A stretch of DNA of 64,000 nt from Thinopyrum elongatum (lineage: Eukaryota; Streptophyta; Magnoliopsida; Poales; Poaceae), in assembly GCA_011799875.1 (NCBI GenBank), contig CM022302.1, positions 182,892,942 through 182,956,941 of the forward strand. Reading direction: 5' to 3'. A program made the translations under genes and the position numbers. Below the pieces are notes generated by a model. The model was given only the letters and a program-made list of their open reading frames with translations, was not told where the DNA came from and ran no database searches. This document shows, piece by piece, positions 10,560 through 23,055 of the stretch. How positions within the stretch are numbered: the first letter of the stretch is position 1; each line of letters starts with the position of its first letter.

Positions 10560-13500
10560 TAGGCCGCCAACACCCCCCACCGCCTGCCCCCGTTTCACTC
10601 AATAGTCCACCCAATCTCCATCGCCAGCTCCCCCTCCCGCAGATCCATAGCAGAACCCTCTCCGGCGCCGGCGTGCTCAACTCGGCCGTGTGCCCACTCT
10701 TCGGTGTCAACCCTACCTCCACTGCCGTTCGCAACACGCGGCTGCCCGTGCCTCGCCATCTTCGTTTGCTCGCCAGCCACCCTCGAGCATATCGATCCTG
10801 TAACCCTCGCCTCTCCTGTGGTCCTGCCGGGTTTGCACAAGGAACCTGTTAGTTACTGCTCTCCATCACGGTGAGGCATATTTCCTCGCAATCCCTCTTC
10901 CTAATTCGTTCGGTATGTTCCCAAATTGGCTATAAAATAATGGAGAGCGTATATATGTTCATTATCTACCTTCCTAACTAGTACATATAAGTTGTATTTG
11001 TTCCAATTAGTTATTATCGATTTACAGATCGTGGGCGCTTGAGTCACACAAACTTAACAAATTAGTCGTACATTTTCTAAATTATTGCTTGACATGTTTA
11101 GATAGCTTGATACCAAGTTGTTAGCTTTATGCTTATCCTCCTTTCCTGAGTTTCGCATGTGTTCTTTGTAGATGCCGAGTAGCAGCGACAACACTCATGC
11201 TTCAGGCGATGTATCTTCATCTGAGTCTGAGTCTGACAACCCTAGGTCTCCAGCAGATGGTGAGGGATCAAGTAATCTGGAACAGGATAGGGATAGAGCT
11301 GCATCAATTACCCTTTCGGTCAGGACATGAAGGAATGCTCCAAGGAAGCCCACACACCAGCCTAAAGGTGTATATGAAGTAACCGACATCGATTTAAAGT
11401 CTTGGGCTCCAACTAAACCAGATAAAGCACGCACGAGGTTCAGGAGTGTGTGTGGATTTGTTGGCAGGGCTAGGCTCAACATTAATCTGCCAGGGTTTCG
11501 GAAGGCTGACACAAAAACACGACAAAGGATAGTCCGGGAGATCGTGGATCACTTCGACGTTCCAGAGTAGTGGAGAATGCAGGTGGAACACGTTGCACTG
11601 AAGAAGGCTAGGGATTCTTGGAGAAACTGGAAGCACGTGTTATACAAGAAGTACTTGAGTGAAGGCAGGGACCCAATCCCCGCATACCCCCAAATTACAA
11701 AGGCAGACTGGGCAGAATTCAAAGGGCCAGGGAAACTACAGAGTTTACTAAGAAGAGTGCCAAGCAATCAGAACTTCAGAAGAGGAACACACACCCCCAC
11801 CATATGGGTGTGGTAGGATACTACAGCATGAAATTGATATGGGACCAGGAGGACAAAGAAGTAGTAGCTGCGGGTGGGAAACCGGCCTTTAGTGAAATTA
11901 GGGGTGAACGCACTAGAGACTACTTGTGGGCATGTGCAAGGAGGCATGATGATGGAACTTATTACTTTGAAAACTCACATGATGAAGAACTATATCGCGT
12001 GATGTTAAAGGCTTCCAAGATCCCTGGAAGGTTCTACAGGAACTCAGGGTCATGTGACATTCTGTCTAATGCTCTTGAAACAAAGAGCCCCCTGGCCATG
12101 CAAGGGGTATAGGTGTCAATGTCCCTCACAAGAGGGCTTTCACACTCAGCAAAGAAGAGAGGCTCAGCATGAAAAAAGCAAGGAGTGAAATGAAGCAGAA
12201 TGAATTGTATGAAAGGTTGAGGAGGGACATGTATCCGACTGTTCGAAAGGAGATTGAGGAGTCAATGATGATGCAGAAGACTCTAGCACTGATAGATAGC
12301 CAGCAGATGGGAGGGGAGGCGGGCATGGAGGATGCTGGTTATTGCGTGACAACATCGCACAAGAGTAGCTGTGCATCAGCTAACCCCAGCGACACTGAGA
12401 CTACAGCTACTCATGATGATGTTATATCTGATCTATCTGGAATGAAAGACAGACTAAGGGGCATGCTTACACATTATGAAGGTGCATTAAAATGTGCAAC
12501 AGCCTGGGTTTGTCCACCCTTCTTGGAAGAGGGCCTCTTGTTGGAAAATGTGCCATTGAAGCCGGGTTGCGTGAAGTGCTACGTGACTGAAGTAAAGCCT
12601 GGATTCAATGAATTTGCCCTGAAGAATGTCCTAGGGGACTTTGATGAGCAGAGGACCTTGGTAGAAACACTGTTACATCACATACAGTGGCTACGAAAGG
12701 AAATAGACTTCATGGATGAGATCCCTGAAGCCCCACCAAGAGCAACGAATGTCGCCCTTGAACTGGTGACGTTGTCCTTGCCACACCAGCTCTCGCATGC
12801 TTCCCCTAAGGAACCTAATACTCGTAATCCGATGGCTGATGCATCAACCTGTGATCAGCCCGCCCGACTTTCTGCTATACAGGCGATGTCATCATCTACC
12901 CCAGAGCAGCCAGTGGCAAGGCCTACAACTGCTGAAGATGCACCACCGGTTCAGATGTCGGCGGATGAAGCAGCGGGGGGAGACTCAGCCGCACCACATG
13001 CTCAGCAGACCAACCTGGTGGAATGGACTGCTAAGCAGTCTGATGCTTCGGAACCACCTACTAAGTAGTCTGTAGGTCCAGAACCGACTGCTCATCAGTT
13101 CGTCAGTCCGCAGCCACATGATCAGCATACCAATGCGTCAGCACTGCCTGCTCAGCAAACCAACACGTTGGCATGTCCTCCTCGGCACACCGATAAGTTG
13201 GCACCACCTGCACAGAAACCCAACATAGCTTCAATGCCTGGTCAACAGTCCGATGCCTCTGCTCCTACAGCCCAGCAGTCCGTCAAAGCAGCACCGCTAG
13301 CTCAGTAGTCCGGCGTAGCTAAACCGTCTGCTAAGCAGTCCGCACAGCTTTACCGTCTGTTCGGGAGTTCGCCTTTCAGCCATCTAGACCTTGGACCAGA
13401 AGTGCTTCAAGTACCAAGAAGGAAGTGGGAAAAAAGGTTGCACCTGTGAGGAGGCCGCCCGCAAGATCGAAGAAGAGTGAGAATGATTGCCTCTTACTTA

Positions 13501-15510
13501 AGGCACTTATCGCCCAGAACCAAATTAATAGCAAGTTGTTCGAATCGGAGAGTAATATTATTTCTGACGGCATGGATGATGCACAACTACAATTGGCTCT
13601 TGCTAAAAATAAAGCAGACATACTTGAAGCACGCAATTACGTCCATGGTCAGCCATTTCTTGTTGGCGAATACTTTGATGAGTGCAGTTCCAGTTGCCGT
13701 GAGTTACCTAAATATTGCATGGATATAATGTTAGCAGGTCATCATGTTCTGCTAGTCCACTACAACAAAGATCATTTCCGACATGATCCTGGTTCCATTA
13801 GTGTGGATTTTGTGGACTTACATCTCTTCTTCAAATTCAACATGCTCAATGCCACTCTTGTTAGATGCCTGATTTTCTAAGTACTTAACAAACTCTGATC
13901 AACTTCTCCATACAAGGCTGTAAATGATAAATACCTAACTGCATTTTATTCCACTCAGGGGATTGACTGCACAGAGAAGAAAAAGGGAGAGTGTGTATTT
14001 CATAGATCCTGCATTAGCTAATGGCACAGCATTACATGGGAAGGATGAACAGGAGTGGGCCATTAACACGGTTGCCCGTATCTTCAAAAACACATCCCAT
14101 GCAAAATCATTTCTCTGGCCATATCATGAATGGTAAGTCAAATAAACAACCACACATACACTAATTGTCTTTCAGATTTTGACATAATTCGTAAGCTCAT
14201 GGTTTTCTTAATATGTAGCAATAACTGGACCTTGGTATTCATTGTTCCAAACAAGAACATAGTTTACTACATGGATTCTCTCAGAGAGTCAATAAAGGCT
14301 TAGGATCTCATGCATCTTCAGCAATTCATGGATAGGTTTTGAATTCTATGATGTTGAAATTAATTTGCATTCATATCTTTTCAAGAATTGATGTTGTGAA
14401 AATTTATCTTCATTTGCAGTGTGTTCGCATTGTGGAAAACTAAACCAGGGAACCTGTTCAAGAGGGAACTACCTCTGCAGCACGAGATCGTTTCTCTGGT
14501 AACACACCAAAATCCGTTATTTTCAAAAAATGTATCCAATAGTCTGCAGATACCTTTTCTTACGCTAGTCAAATGTTCAAGCTTCTAAATAAACCTCTTT
14601 CTATTTCTGTCCAAGGAAAAAAATACATCTAACACCAGTTAGGTTGTTCCTAACAGGGCAAATACATGACTAATTCTGTACAAAAAAAATTCAGTGTCCT
14701 TAGAAACAATTAGGGACCAACCTTTGTGGATACTATGTTTGCAGACACATGATCTCCATCTGCAAATCTGCTGATAGTTGTGAAGATGCTCCTGAATTAG
14801 TACCAGTAAGCAATGTTGAGGATATCGCTTACCGTTAGCATCTCGGTCAGCCCAGGATTAGAGATTAATTAGAAATCGACCGATTAATCGATTTTATCGA
14901 TCGACTATTAATCGGCCAAATTTTGCAAATTCCATGTTCCCAACACTAAGATATGCTATATTCAACACCAAAAAAATATTGGACAAAGTGTTACCTTGAT
15001 TTCTAGCCTCTGAATCCTCATATAATGACAAACAAAATAGGACAATAGTACATATTGCTTAACAAGGTCCACAAAACACAAATAAACATAGTTTTTGCAA
15101 AAATGGTGCTTGGAATAGGCTCGATTTATTAGTAGATTCTCAATAAATCGCTTGTCAGAGCGATAAATCAGCCCAAATGATAAACGGTGAAGATAAGGCA
15201 TAATCTTATTGGTCACCCTAGGAGTAGCGATAAATCGGACGATAAATCGCTGAATCGGAAGATTTTTTGAACAGTGCCAGTAAGTCTATCTTAACTAATA
15301 TCTTCTACTCCACTCATATGACACATTCTGATCTTAAAAATACTGCAGCTCATCTTAGAACCGAGGACCCCTGAACCGCTCCCCCTGGTGAATTGCTAAT
15401 GGTTCGGAAATTTATCAGCAACTTCTTCCTGAATCACTAAATCAATCCCACTAGTGATAATGAAGATTTCATCATGCCTTCTCCTGAAACATTGAGTAAG
15501 AGTTAGCCGC
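10560..15510 (+). pseudogene. CACTA second gene: Tnp1/Transposase_24-like region joined to a Ulp1-type protease region
   Basis: A GC-rich leader (about 10560-10871) ends at GTGAGG. A probable 5' intron runs to TTTGTAG at 11171, and the ATG is at 11172. The N-terminal part is Ser/acidic (MPSSSDNTHASGD). Next come DIDLKSWAP, FVGRARLNINLPGFRK and RDSWRNWKHVLYKKY, typical of the plant En/Spm Tnp1 (Transposase_24) family, to about 12110. A charged helical region follows (12169-12700), then a Pro/Gln-rich tract of degenerate repeats such as AQQS and AKQS (12990-13370). The last part resembles a Ulp1/C48 protease: YFIDPALANG, W-x-x-NNWTLVFIVPN and VYYMDSLRES over several exons (13960-14310). The expected catalytic His before Trp is Asn here and I find no clear catalytic Cys. 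Stops at 11328 and 11568, a frameshift near 11740 and stops at 13066 and 13306 make it a pseudogene. A hAT-like element sits in its 3' part. Confidence 0.7.
14811..15276. mobile_element. hAT-like non-autonomous element (466 bp) with perfect 8-bp target duplication
   Basis: CCAGTAAG occurs directly on both sides (14803-14810 and 15277-15284), the 8-bp duplication of the hAT superfamily. The ends are CAATGTT and, inverted, CACTGTTC. The inside is rich in ATCGATTTATCG-type repeats in both directions (AATCGATTTTATCGATCGA, GATAAATCGG). No transposase is encoded. It interrupts the 3' exons of the Tnp1/Ulp1 gene. Confidence 0.8.
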
Positions 15511-15630
15511 TAAACATATATGCATGGATCCATTATTTTCCATGTGATGAGGTCTTTGTATTTCGTACACTATGATTAATTATGTAATGCATATATATGT
15601 CGACAAATCATTGGAATTTAGCTACCATTT

Positions 15631-16544
15631 TGTCGGTGCAACAAACCCCCAGGTGTGTTGCCCGGACTGTACACAGGATCAAAAGCAAGGTTACGACATT
15701 CAAGACAAGTCCAAGCAGAAGAGATAGCTCTTTGAGAAATCAAAGGGCGGATCAAGAAGACCAAGACCAACCAAACAAGCAAGATGTCACTAAGGAAAAA
15801 CCTCCCTTGCTGGGCAGGCGAGCCTGGCGAGGTCGAGGTTACCCCAAGACAAGCCTCAAGACTCCCCTGGCAGGCTTGCCGGGGACGCCAAGGGTGGATT
15901 ACCCCACCAAAGCTCCACCGATCCACCTCACAGCAACGCAGGTCACCTATCGGTGTGGTGTCGAGCCCCCAAGTGACAATGTGGCTGTTATTTGGTACGT
16001 GGCAGGCCATTTCTGAGGAAGAACGCCCCCAATGACACCCGTCCATGCGACGTGTCACGCGGACAGGCAAAAAGGTGGCTGAATGGCATGGCAAGGCTTG
16101 TCGGGCTATGCTACGATGTGACACTAAGTGGTGCATTTAATGTGCCCTGTCCTGTCTGCAGAGTTAGGTATGATAGCATTGTGGCTATCTAATCGTTGGA
16201 TAAATGACTGTTTTGCCATTGTGGTGACCCCTTGACCTATAAAAGGAGGGCCGTGGCTACCTTAGAAAGGATTCGGACCCTTGTACGCTCGCACGCGCGT
16301 AGTTGCTCTCGCTCCGAGGTGACCTTGCCGGGCTAAAGCATTGCGTCTCCACCACGGTCCTTTCATCAATCCACCAAAGCAGGAGTAGGGTTTTACACCT
16401 CGCGTCGGCCCGAACCTGGGTAAAACTGCCCGTGTCATCATTGTCATTGATCTATGCTTTCCGCTCTTTGTGCAATGAGCTCTTCCCCCTTGCCGAACCA
16501 CAAGGGGCCGATGGCCCCATAGGTGGCCATGTGATACCATGACA
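15631..16544 (+). repeat. 5' LTR of the Tat-type element
   Basis: It starts TGTCGGTGCAACAAACC and ends ...TACCATGACA, and is 914 bp. A likely TATA box is CCTATAAAAGGAGG near 16239-16252, a little upstream of sequence matching the corresponding region of the 3' LTR. Several open frames inside it are LTR sequence and not genes. Confidence 0.9.
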
Positions 16545-16546
16545 TC

Positions 16547-16567
16547 TTTGGCGCGCCAAGTAGGGGG
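16547..16567 (+). other. Primer binding site region of the Tat-type element
   Basis: Two bases after the 5' LTR comes TTTGGCGCGCCAAGTAGGGGG, at the normal PBS position. It contains a 12-base palindrome (TTGGCGCGCCAA), so the primer tRNA cannot be named with confidence. Confidence 0.6.
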
Positions 16568-16646
16568 ATGCACTTGCGCGAACCCGAGAGTGTAAGCAGT
16601 GCGCCATCTTCATCATTGTTTTTCTTCATCAACGGCTTCGTCGTCC

Positions 16647-18430
16647 ATGGCGCCCAAGAAGAAATCTGGTACTTCAGCTCACCCGTTCACCTGAAAGGCC
16701 CCCTTGCATGCGGCCACTAATGTCATGGAGGCTGCGGGGGAACATGGGAACGCTGACACCACGGGGAATGTGACTGGCACAGGTGGCGCCATCATCGTTC
16801 CCCCTGTGACCGAAGCAGGAGCGGGAGGCACTGGAGGAGGGCGACACCAACAACAACCCGGCGACCATGCTCCACAAGGTGCGAGTGGGGAGAACGCTCT
16901 GTCTACGCCTCCCCACCTCACCAAGTGACACAACCACAGCGGTGGTGCTCGCCTTGATGCGGATCGTAATCACCTAGCTGCCCCCACCACGGGTGCGGCA
17001 ACAGGGCCCGCGCCACCCCCAGGACAAGCTAGCCACGACGATGTGCCAAATGGGGTCGTCAACCCCCAAGCGCATCCGCCTCGTCGTCATGCCGCCCTGG
17101 CGATTGGCTTGCGGCGGCGAGGACATGGCACCACCACTGTAGGCACCATCAGAAGTTGGGCAACTTCGCGATCCGCATCATCGTCTATGCCAAGCACCGC
17201 TTCGGAGGCCATGGTGCGGGCCCAGCTCTTGTTGGGATTTCTGCCAGCGGCCAATCAAATAGATGAGTGGAGGGCCACTATCCAGAGCTTGATTGGTTTC
17301 GCTGAGGCGGGAGGATCACAGCAGGCAGGCCTGCCACGGCCTCCACCAATGGCACCAATAGCCCAAGCCGCTAGCCGTATCGAGGGAGTTGTTCCGACGG
17401 TGCAGTCCCCTCCACGACAGCCAGCGCAGGGGCCGTAGCCAGGGCCACGTGACCAAGAACCCGATGATGTGTCAATGGCTTCGTCTGATTCTCAGGCACG
17501 TCGAGACCAGCGACAGGTCCTGGAAGACAGGCGGAGGGAAGACGCGCGCGTCAACATTGAGCGACGCCGCGACACCCGCTGCCAATCTGATAGGCGCAAT
17601 GGCCCCAATGTCGACGAACCCATGCCCGGTGAGGGCGGGTACCTACCTTTTGAGGTTGGGTGCCCCGCCTTCACTCATGAGCTGCGGCAAGTCTGTTGGC
17701 TATCTGCCCGTATGTTCAAGCCAGAGATACCAGAAAAGTATGATGGAAGATTGAACTCGGCAGAGTTCTTGAGCATCTACACCATCGTTGTACAGGCTGC
17801 CGGAGGAAGGGACAAGAGGGTGTTCGCCAACTACTTCCCTTTGGCACTCAAGCCAAATGTGAGGTCGTGGCTGATGCACTTGCCAAAGAACTCCATCTCG
17901 ACCTGGGCTGATCTGTGCCATGAGTTTATTGGCGCATTCACGGGTGGCCATTAAGAACCAGGGTGGCCCAGCGACTTGTGGCTCCTCCCATAGAAGGAAG
18001 GAGATAGTTTGCGGAAGTATATGCAGAGGTTCAAACAGGTGCACAGGAACATTCCAGACATCCATCCAGCAGCTGTGATAGCTACGTTCCAGTCCAACGT
18101 GCGCAACCGCAGGATACATTCCAAAATGAACGTTCGGTTGCCCAAGACTGTGAATGAGCTATACACTCTGGCGGACAAGTGTGCCCAAACAGGGGAGGGG
18201 AGGCGACTCCCCGGTGAAGAAGATGGCGTCGACGTTGACTCAGAGGACGACAATGACACCACCAATCAGAAGAGGAAGAACAAGAAACGCAACAAGAAGC
18301 GCAAGGATAAAGCAGTGATGGCTGTTGAAGGAGCGAGCACTCCTAGTACTGGCAAGAAGGCCAAGACTGAGGCTCCCGGCAAGGAAGTTGCCGTGTGCAC
18401 TGACTGCCGAGAAGGCTGGGAAGGCTGATG
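16647..18430 (+). pseudogene. gag: gag of the Tat-type element (in-frame stops)
   Basis: A single frame runs from the ATG at 16647 (MAPKKKSG) through a Gly/Pro-rich N-terminus to the retrotransposon gag domain at about 17690-18190. Landmarks are FKPEIPEKYDGRLN, LPKNSISTWADLCHEFIGAF and LRKYMQRFKQVHRNIPD. An acidic and then Lys-rich stretch follows (KRKNKKRNKKRKDKAV). The frame is broken by stops near 16692, 16926, 17436, 17952 and 17991. The last two fall at positions where glutamine is expected, as C-to-T changes in CAA or CAG would give. Near 18325-18430 the readable frame changes. The product would form the virus-like particle; this copy cannot make it whole. Confidence 0.8.
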
Positions 18431-21400
18431 GGCCATACTGCAAGATCCATCGGACTAAGGGACACGATCTTCAAGAGTGTCATCAAGTTGAGCAGCTCGT
18501 CAAGAAGCAGAAAGTTGAGTACGAGAAGCGTGACAAAGAGAGAGACCAAGATTGTGCTGGCGGGAAGGGCCGAGGTGGTAGAGGAGGTCGCCCCAGCAAG
18601 GCCCCTCAGTATCAAGGGAAACCGGCCAGAGGCCATGAGAAGAAGGAATGCGATGATAGGAGTGATGAAGGAGATGAAGAGGAAACCAGCGGGCAAGAGT
18701 TCCAGAAGGCCACTGACGCCCTGTGCATTGACGGAGGTGCATCCTTGCACTCCTCTCATCGCCAGCTCAAACAGTGGGCACGTGAGGTCAATGCCGTGGA
18801 GGCTCCGGTAGATTCTCGTAAACCGCTCAAGTGGTCCCGCACGCCCATCATCTTTGATGAAGAGGATCACCCTCACCGCACCACTGCGGTAGGGTGTTTG
18901 CCATTGTTGGTTTCACCAACGATTCGCAACCTCGAAGTCACAAAGATGTTGGTTGACGGCGGGCCAGGTTGAATCTGATATCTCCCAAGGTCATCAGCAA
19001 GCTCCAGATAGCGGATGAAGAGCTCAAGGTTACCGGTACTTTCCAAGGCATCAACCCCGGCATGAGTCGTCCTAAGGGGAAGATCACACTGCCAGTAACA
19101 TTCGGGGGGGGTGGGGGGGGGGATGCCGAACTACCAGACTGAGAAGATTGTGTTTGATGTGGTCGACCTCCCCCTGCCATACAATGGGATCCTTGGCCGC
19201 CCTGCCCTGGCAAAATTCATGGCAGCATCCCACTATGCCTACAACACTTTGAAGATGCCGGGGCCGATGGGCGTCATTTCCATTCCATCAGACAAGAAGG
19301 ACGCAATCATATGCGTTGATAAGATGTACCGGTAAGCAGTCGTTGTAGAAGCCGCGAAAGCTACTGCTCCCGCCAAGGATAGCAAGAAAGGGAAGAAAGC
19401 AAGCAAGGACGCCAGCAAAGAATCCGGGAAGCGCGCCTCTTCGGATTGCGCTGCGCCTGTTGATGATTTGCCGGAGAGTTCAGATAGCAAGAGATCAAAG
19501 GTTGTTGTACTTGCTGTGAAGAAGGTCACTGTAGGGTTGGTTGGCGCTGATGGTACATTTACTATCAGCTCCATCCTTGTTGACAGATAGGAAAGCGCGC
19601 TCGTTGCCTTCCTAAGGGCGAATTTCGATGTGTTTGCTTGGCAACCATCTGACATCCCCGGTGTTCCCAGGGAGGTAATCGAGCACCACCTTGATGTCTG
19701 CCCTCATGCCCGACCCGTCAAACAGAAGGTCCGACAGCAAGCTTTGGAGCGGCAGCAGTTTATTGCCGAGGAGATCAAGAAACTCGAAGCTGCTGGTTTG
19801 GTCAGAGGAGTGTTGCATCCAACTTGGTTGGTGAATCCGGTGGTGGTGCGCAAGGTGAATGGGAAATGGAGGCTTTGCATACATTTCACAGATCTGAATA
19901 AAGCATGCCCAAAGGACCCATTCCCCTTGCCGTGCATCGATCAGATCATGGATTCCACCTCTGGATGTGACCTACTTTCCTTCTTGGATGCCTACTCCGG
20001 GTACCACCAGATTTTCATGTCCAAGGAAGATGAAGAGAAGACCGCATTTATAACCCCCTGTGGGATCTACAGTTTTGTACGTATGCCCTTTGGGTTAAAA
20101 AACACTGGATCCACTTTTGCAAGGGCAGTACAAATTGGCTTTGAGTCTCAGCTGCACAGGAATATTGAAGCCTACATGGACGATATAGTGGTCAAAACCA
20201 AGGACAAATCAACTCTCATTCAGGACTTGGAAGAGACCTTTGCAAATCTACGCAAGATCAACTTGAAGCTGAACCCAGAGAAGTGTGTGTTTGGCGTTCC
20301 TTCCGGCAAGCTGCTTGGCTTCTTTGTGTCCCATCGGGGGATAGAGGCCAACCCCGACAAGATCAAGGCAATTGAGCAGATTCAAGTGCCCAAGACAGTT
20401 AAAGACGTGAGGCGTTTGACTGGATGTGTTGCCGCGCTAAGCAGGTTCATTTCCAAGTCCACCGAATGCGCCCTGCCATTTTTCAAAATCTTGAAGAAGG
20501 CTGGGCCCGTGGAGTGGACCCCGGAGGCAGACGCTGCGCTGCAAGATTTGAAGACCTATCTTTCCTCTGTCCCCACCTTAGTCGCTCCAAAACCACAAGA
20601 ACCGTTGCTGCTATACTTAGCGGCAACCAATCAATTGGTTAGCGCGGTGCTGGTGGCGCAGCGGGAAGTAGATGAAGAAGCAGCTGCAACTGTCGTCCCC
20701 TCTGGAGAAGGAAGTGAACTCGCCCCGGCAAGGTCAGAGGCAGATCAGAACAAGGAGAAGCGGGGTAATGGAGACAGCTCCAAGGTCACGGCAAGGAAGA
20801 AAGTGGTGCAGCGGCCAGTGTACTTCGTCAGCTCCCTGTTGCAGGGGGCTAGGTCGAGGTACTCTGGCATGCAAAAGTTGATTTTTGGCCTCATCATGGC
20901 CTCAAGGAAACTGCGCCACTACTTCCAAGCCCATGAGATCACGGTTGTCACCCACTTCCCCTTGCAACACATACTAAGGAACCCTGAGGCCACTGGCCGA
21001 ATAGTGGAATGGGCTTTGGAGTTATCTAGCTTTGGTTTGAAGTTCGAGAGCACGTCAACCATTCAGAGTAGAGAACTGGCGGTGTTTATTGCGGAATGGA
21101 CGCCTACCCCTAACGAAGACGTGTTGGAGACAGTTATCCCCGGCAAGGAAGCGCCCCAAGAATGGATCATGTACTTTGATGGTGCCTTCTCCCTGCGAGG
21201 TGCAGGAGCTGGTGTGCTTCTCGTTGCTCCCTCCGGGGAGCACCTCAAGTACGTTGTTCAAATGCATTTCCCCCGGGAGAAGGCTACCAACAATACAACA
21301 TAATATGAAGGACTCCCTGCCAGGCTCAGGATCGCAATAGAATTGGGAATCAAGAAGTTGATCATTCATGGAGATTCGCAACTTGTGGTGAGACAAGTGA

Positions 21401-23055
21401 ACAAGGATTATCAAAGCCCATTGATGGAGGCATACGTCGAGGAAGTGAGAAAGTTGGAGGAGCACTTTGATGGATTGCAAACAGAGCACATACCGTGTGC
21501 GGAAAACAACATTGCTGATCATCTATCAAAGTGCGCTGCGCAAAAACTCCCTGTGGAACCAGGGACTTTTGTTCTCCATCTGACTCAACCCTCTGTATCC
21601 CCGGCAACAATGGCCAGGAAGAGGAGGAAAATGGACTCCGGCAGGCCTCTACCGACAGAGCCATCTGAGGTCCCCGGCAGAGAGGTTGGCGGGAACAACT
21701 CCATTTCGCTTGGTGAGCAGCACCCTCCCGCTGAACCACCTGTTCCTGTGGTCAAGGCATGCGCTCCTGTGAACAAGGAGGTGCCGCTAGTCCTTGTTGC
21801 CAAGCCTGAGGCTCCAACGTGGGCACGACACATAGTCCATTTCCTCCAAACAGGAGAACTTCCCGAAGAGCAAGAACAAGCTGAAAGAGTAGCCCGGAGG
21901 GCCAGTATGTATCAGTTCGTTGACAACACGCTATACAGAAGAAGGCCCAACAGAGTGAAATTGAAGTGCATTTGCCGGGAAGAAGGAAAGGAACTGTTGG
22001 CAGAGATACACAAGGGCATATGCGGCTCCCACATTAGATCAAGGGCCCTGGTTGGAAAAGCCTTCCGGCAAGGTTTTTACTGGCCCACGGCCCTCCAAGA
22101 TGCAATTGAGCTTGTCACCAAATGTGAAGCTTGCCAGTTCCACTCCAAGAATATCCATCAGCCTGCTCAAGCTCTCCAGACGATCCCTTTGTCATGGCCC
22201 TTCTCGGTCTGGGGGCTCGACATCTTGGGCCCCTTCCCCCGTGCTACTGGGGGCTTTGAGTTCTTGTTCATCGCTATCGACAAGTTCACAAAGTGGCCAG
22301 AGGTGGAGCCCGTGAGGAAGGTGACCGCACAGTTAGCTATCAAGTTCTTGGAAGGATTGGTGTGCCGTTTCGGAGTACCCGCCAGGATCATCACTGACAA
22401 TGGCACCCAATTTACAAGCCGCGCCTTCATGCAATATGTTCATGCCCTCGGAAGCAAAGTCTCATTTGACTCTATTGCCCATCCCAGATGCAACGAACAA
22501 GCTAAGAGGGCAAACGTTGAAGTGCTACGAGGACTCAAGACAAGAACATTTGATAAGCTGCAGAAGTGCGGCAGGCGATGGATCGACAAGCTGCCGGTGG
22601 TTCTTTGGTCCCTCCGTACGTCACCAAATCAAGCTACTGGGCAAACTCCCTTCTCCCTAGTCTATGGGGCAGAAGCAGTGATCCCCACGGAACTCATATA
22701 AGGATCACCTTGAGTGCTTGCCTACGATGAAGTAGCACAGGAACATCACTGGCGTGACGACGCTGTGCTACTTGAGGAGAACCATCTCCGGGCTGCTACG
22801 CATGCTGCATGCTACCAGCAAGCCTTGCGTCCCTATCACAGCCGCAGGGTTCATGCTCGGAGCCTTGAGGAAGGCGACCTTGTCCTTAGGCATGTTCAGC
22901 CCGCCAAGGGTGCAAACAAGTTGACGCTGAAGTGGGAAGGCCCTTACCGGGTAGTACGAGTTACCAGACCCGGCGCAGTCCGTCTGGAGACCGGAGATGG
23001 CATTCAGTTGCAAAACTCATGGAACATTGAGGATGTCCGTAAGTTCTACCCGTAA
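18430..23055 (+). pseudogene. pol: pol of the Tat-type element: protease, RT, RNase H, second RNase H, integrase (in-frame stops)
   Basis: A CKIHRTKGHDLQEC block (18445) is followed by the protease region around 18890-19330, disrupted near a G-rich run at 19099-19121. One frame then runs 19630-23055. RT shows FLDAYSGYHQ and the YMDD box (20173). RNase H lies at about 20540-21090. The second RNase H (IMYFDGAFS to LIIHGDSQLVVRQVN, about 21160-21540) is the Tat-lineage mark. The integrase zinc-binding part (H...C-x-x-C, ending CEACQFH) is at about 22010-22150 and the core at about 22200-22680. In the core the first two Asp are present (GLDILGP, ITDNGTQF) but the third catalytic position, 36 residues after the second Asp, is Lys (NEQAKRAN) rather than Glu. 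In-frame stops are at 21301, 22699 and 22711. Confidence 0.9.

Noticed and set aside
15618..16136. 172-codon minus-strand open frame
   Set aside because: It lies wholly within the 5' LTR of the Tat element, and its counterpart in the 3' LTR is broken.
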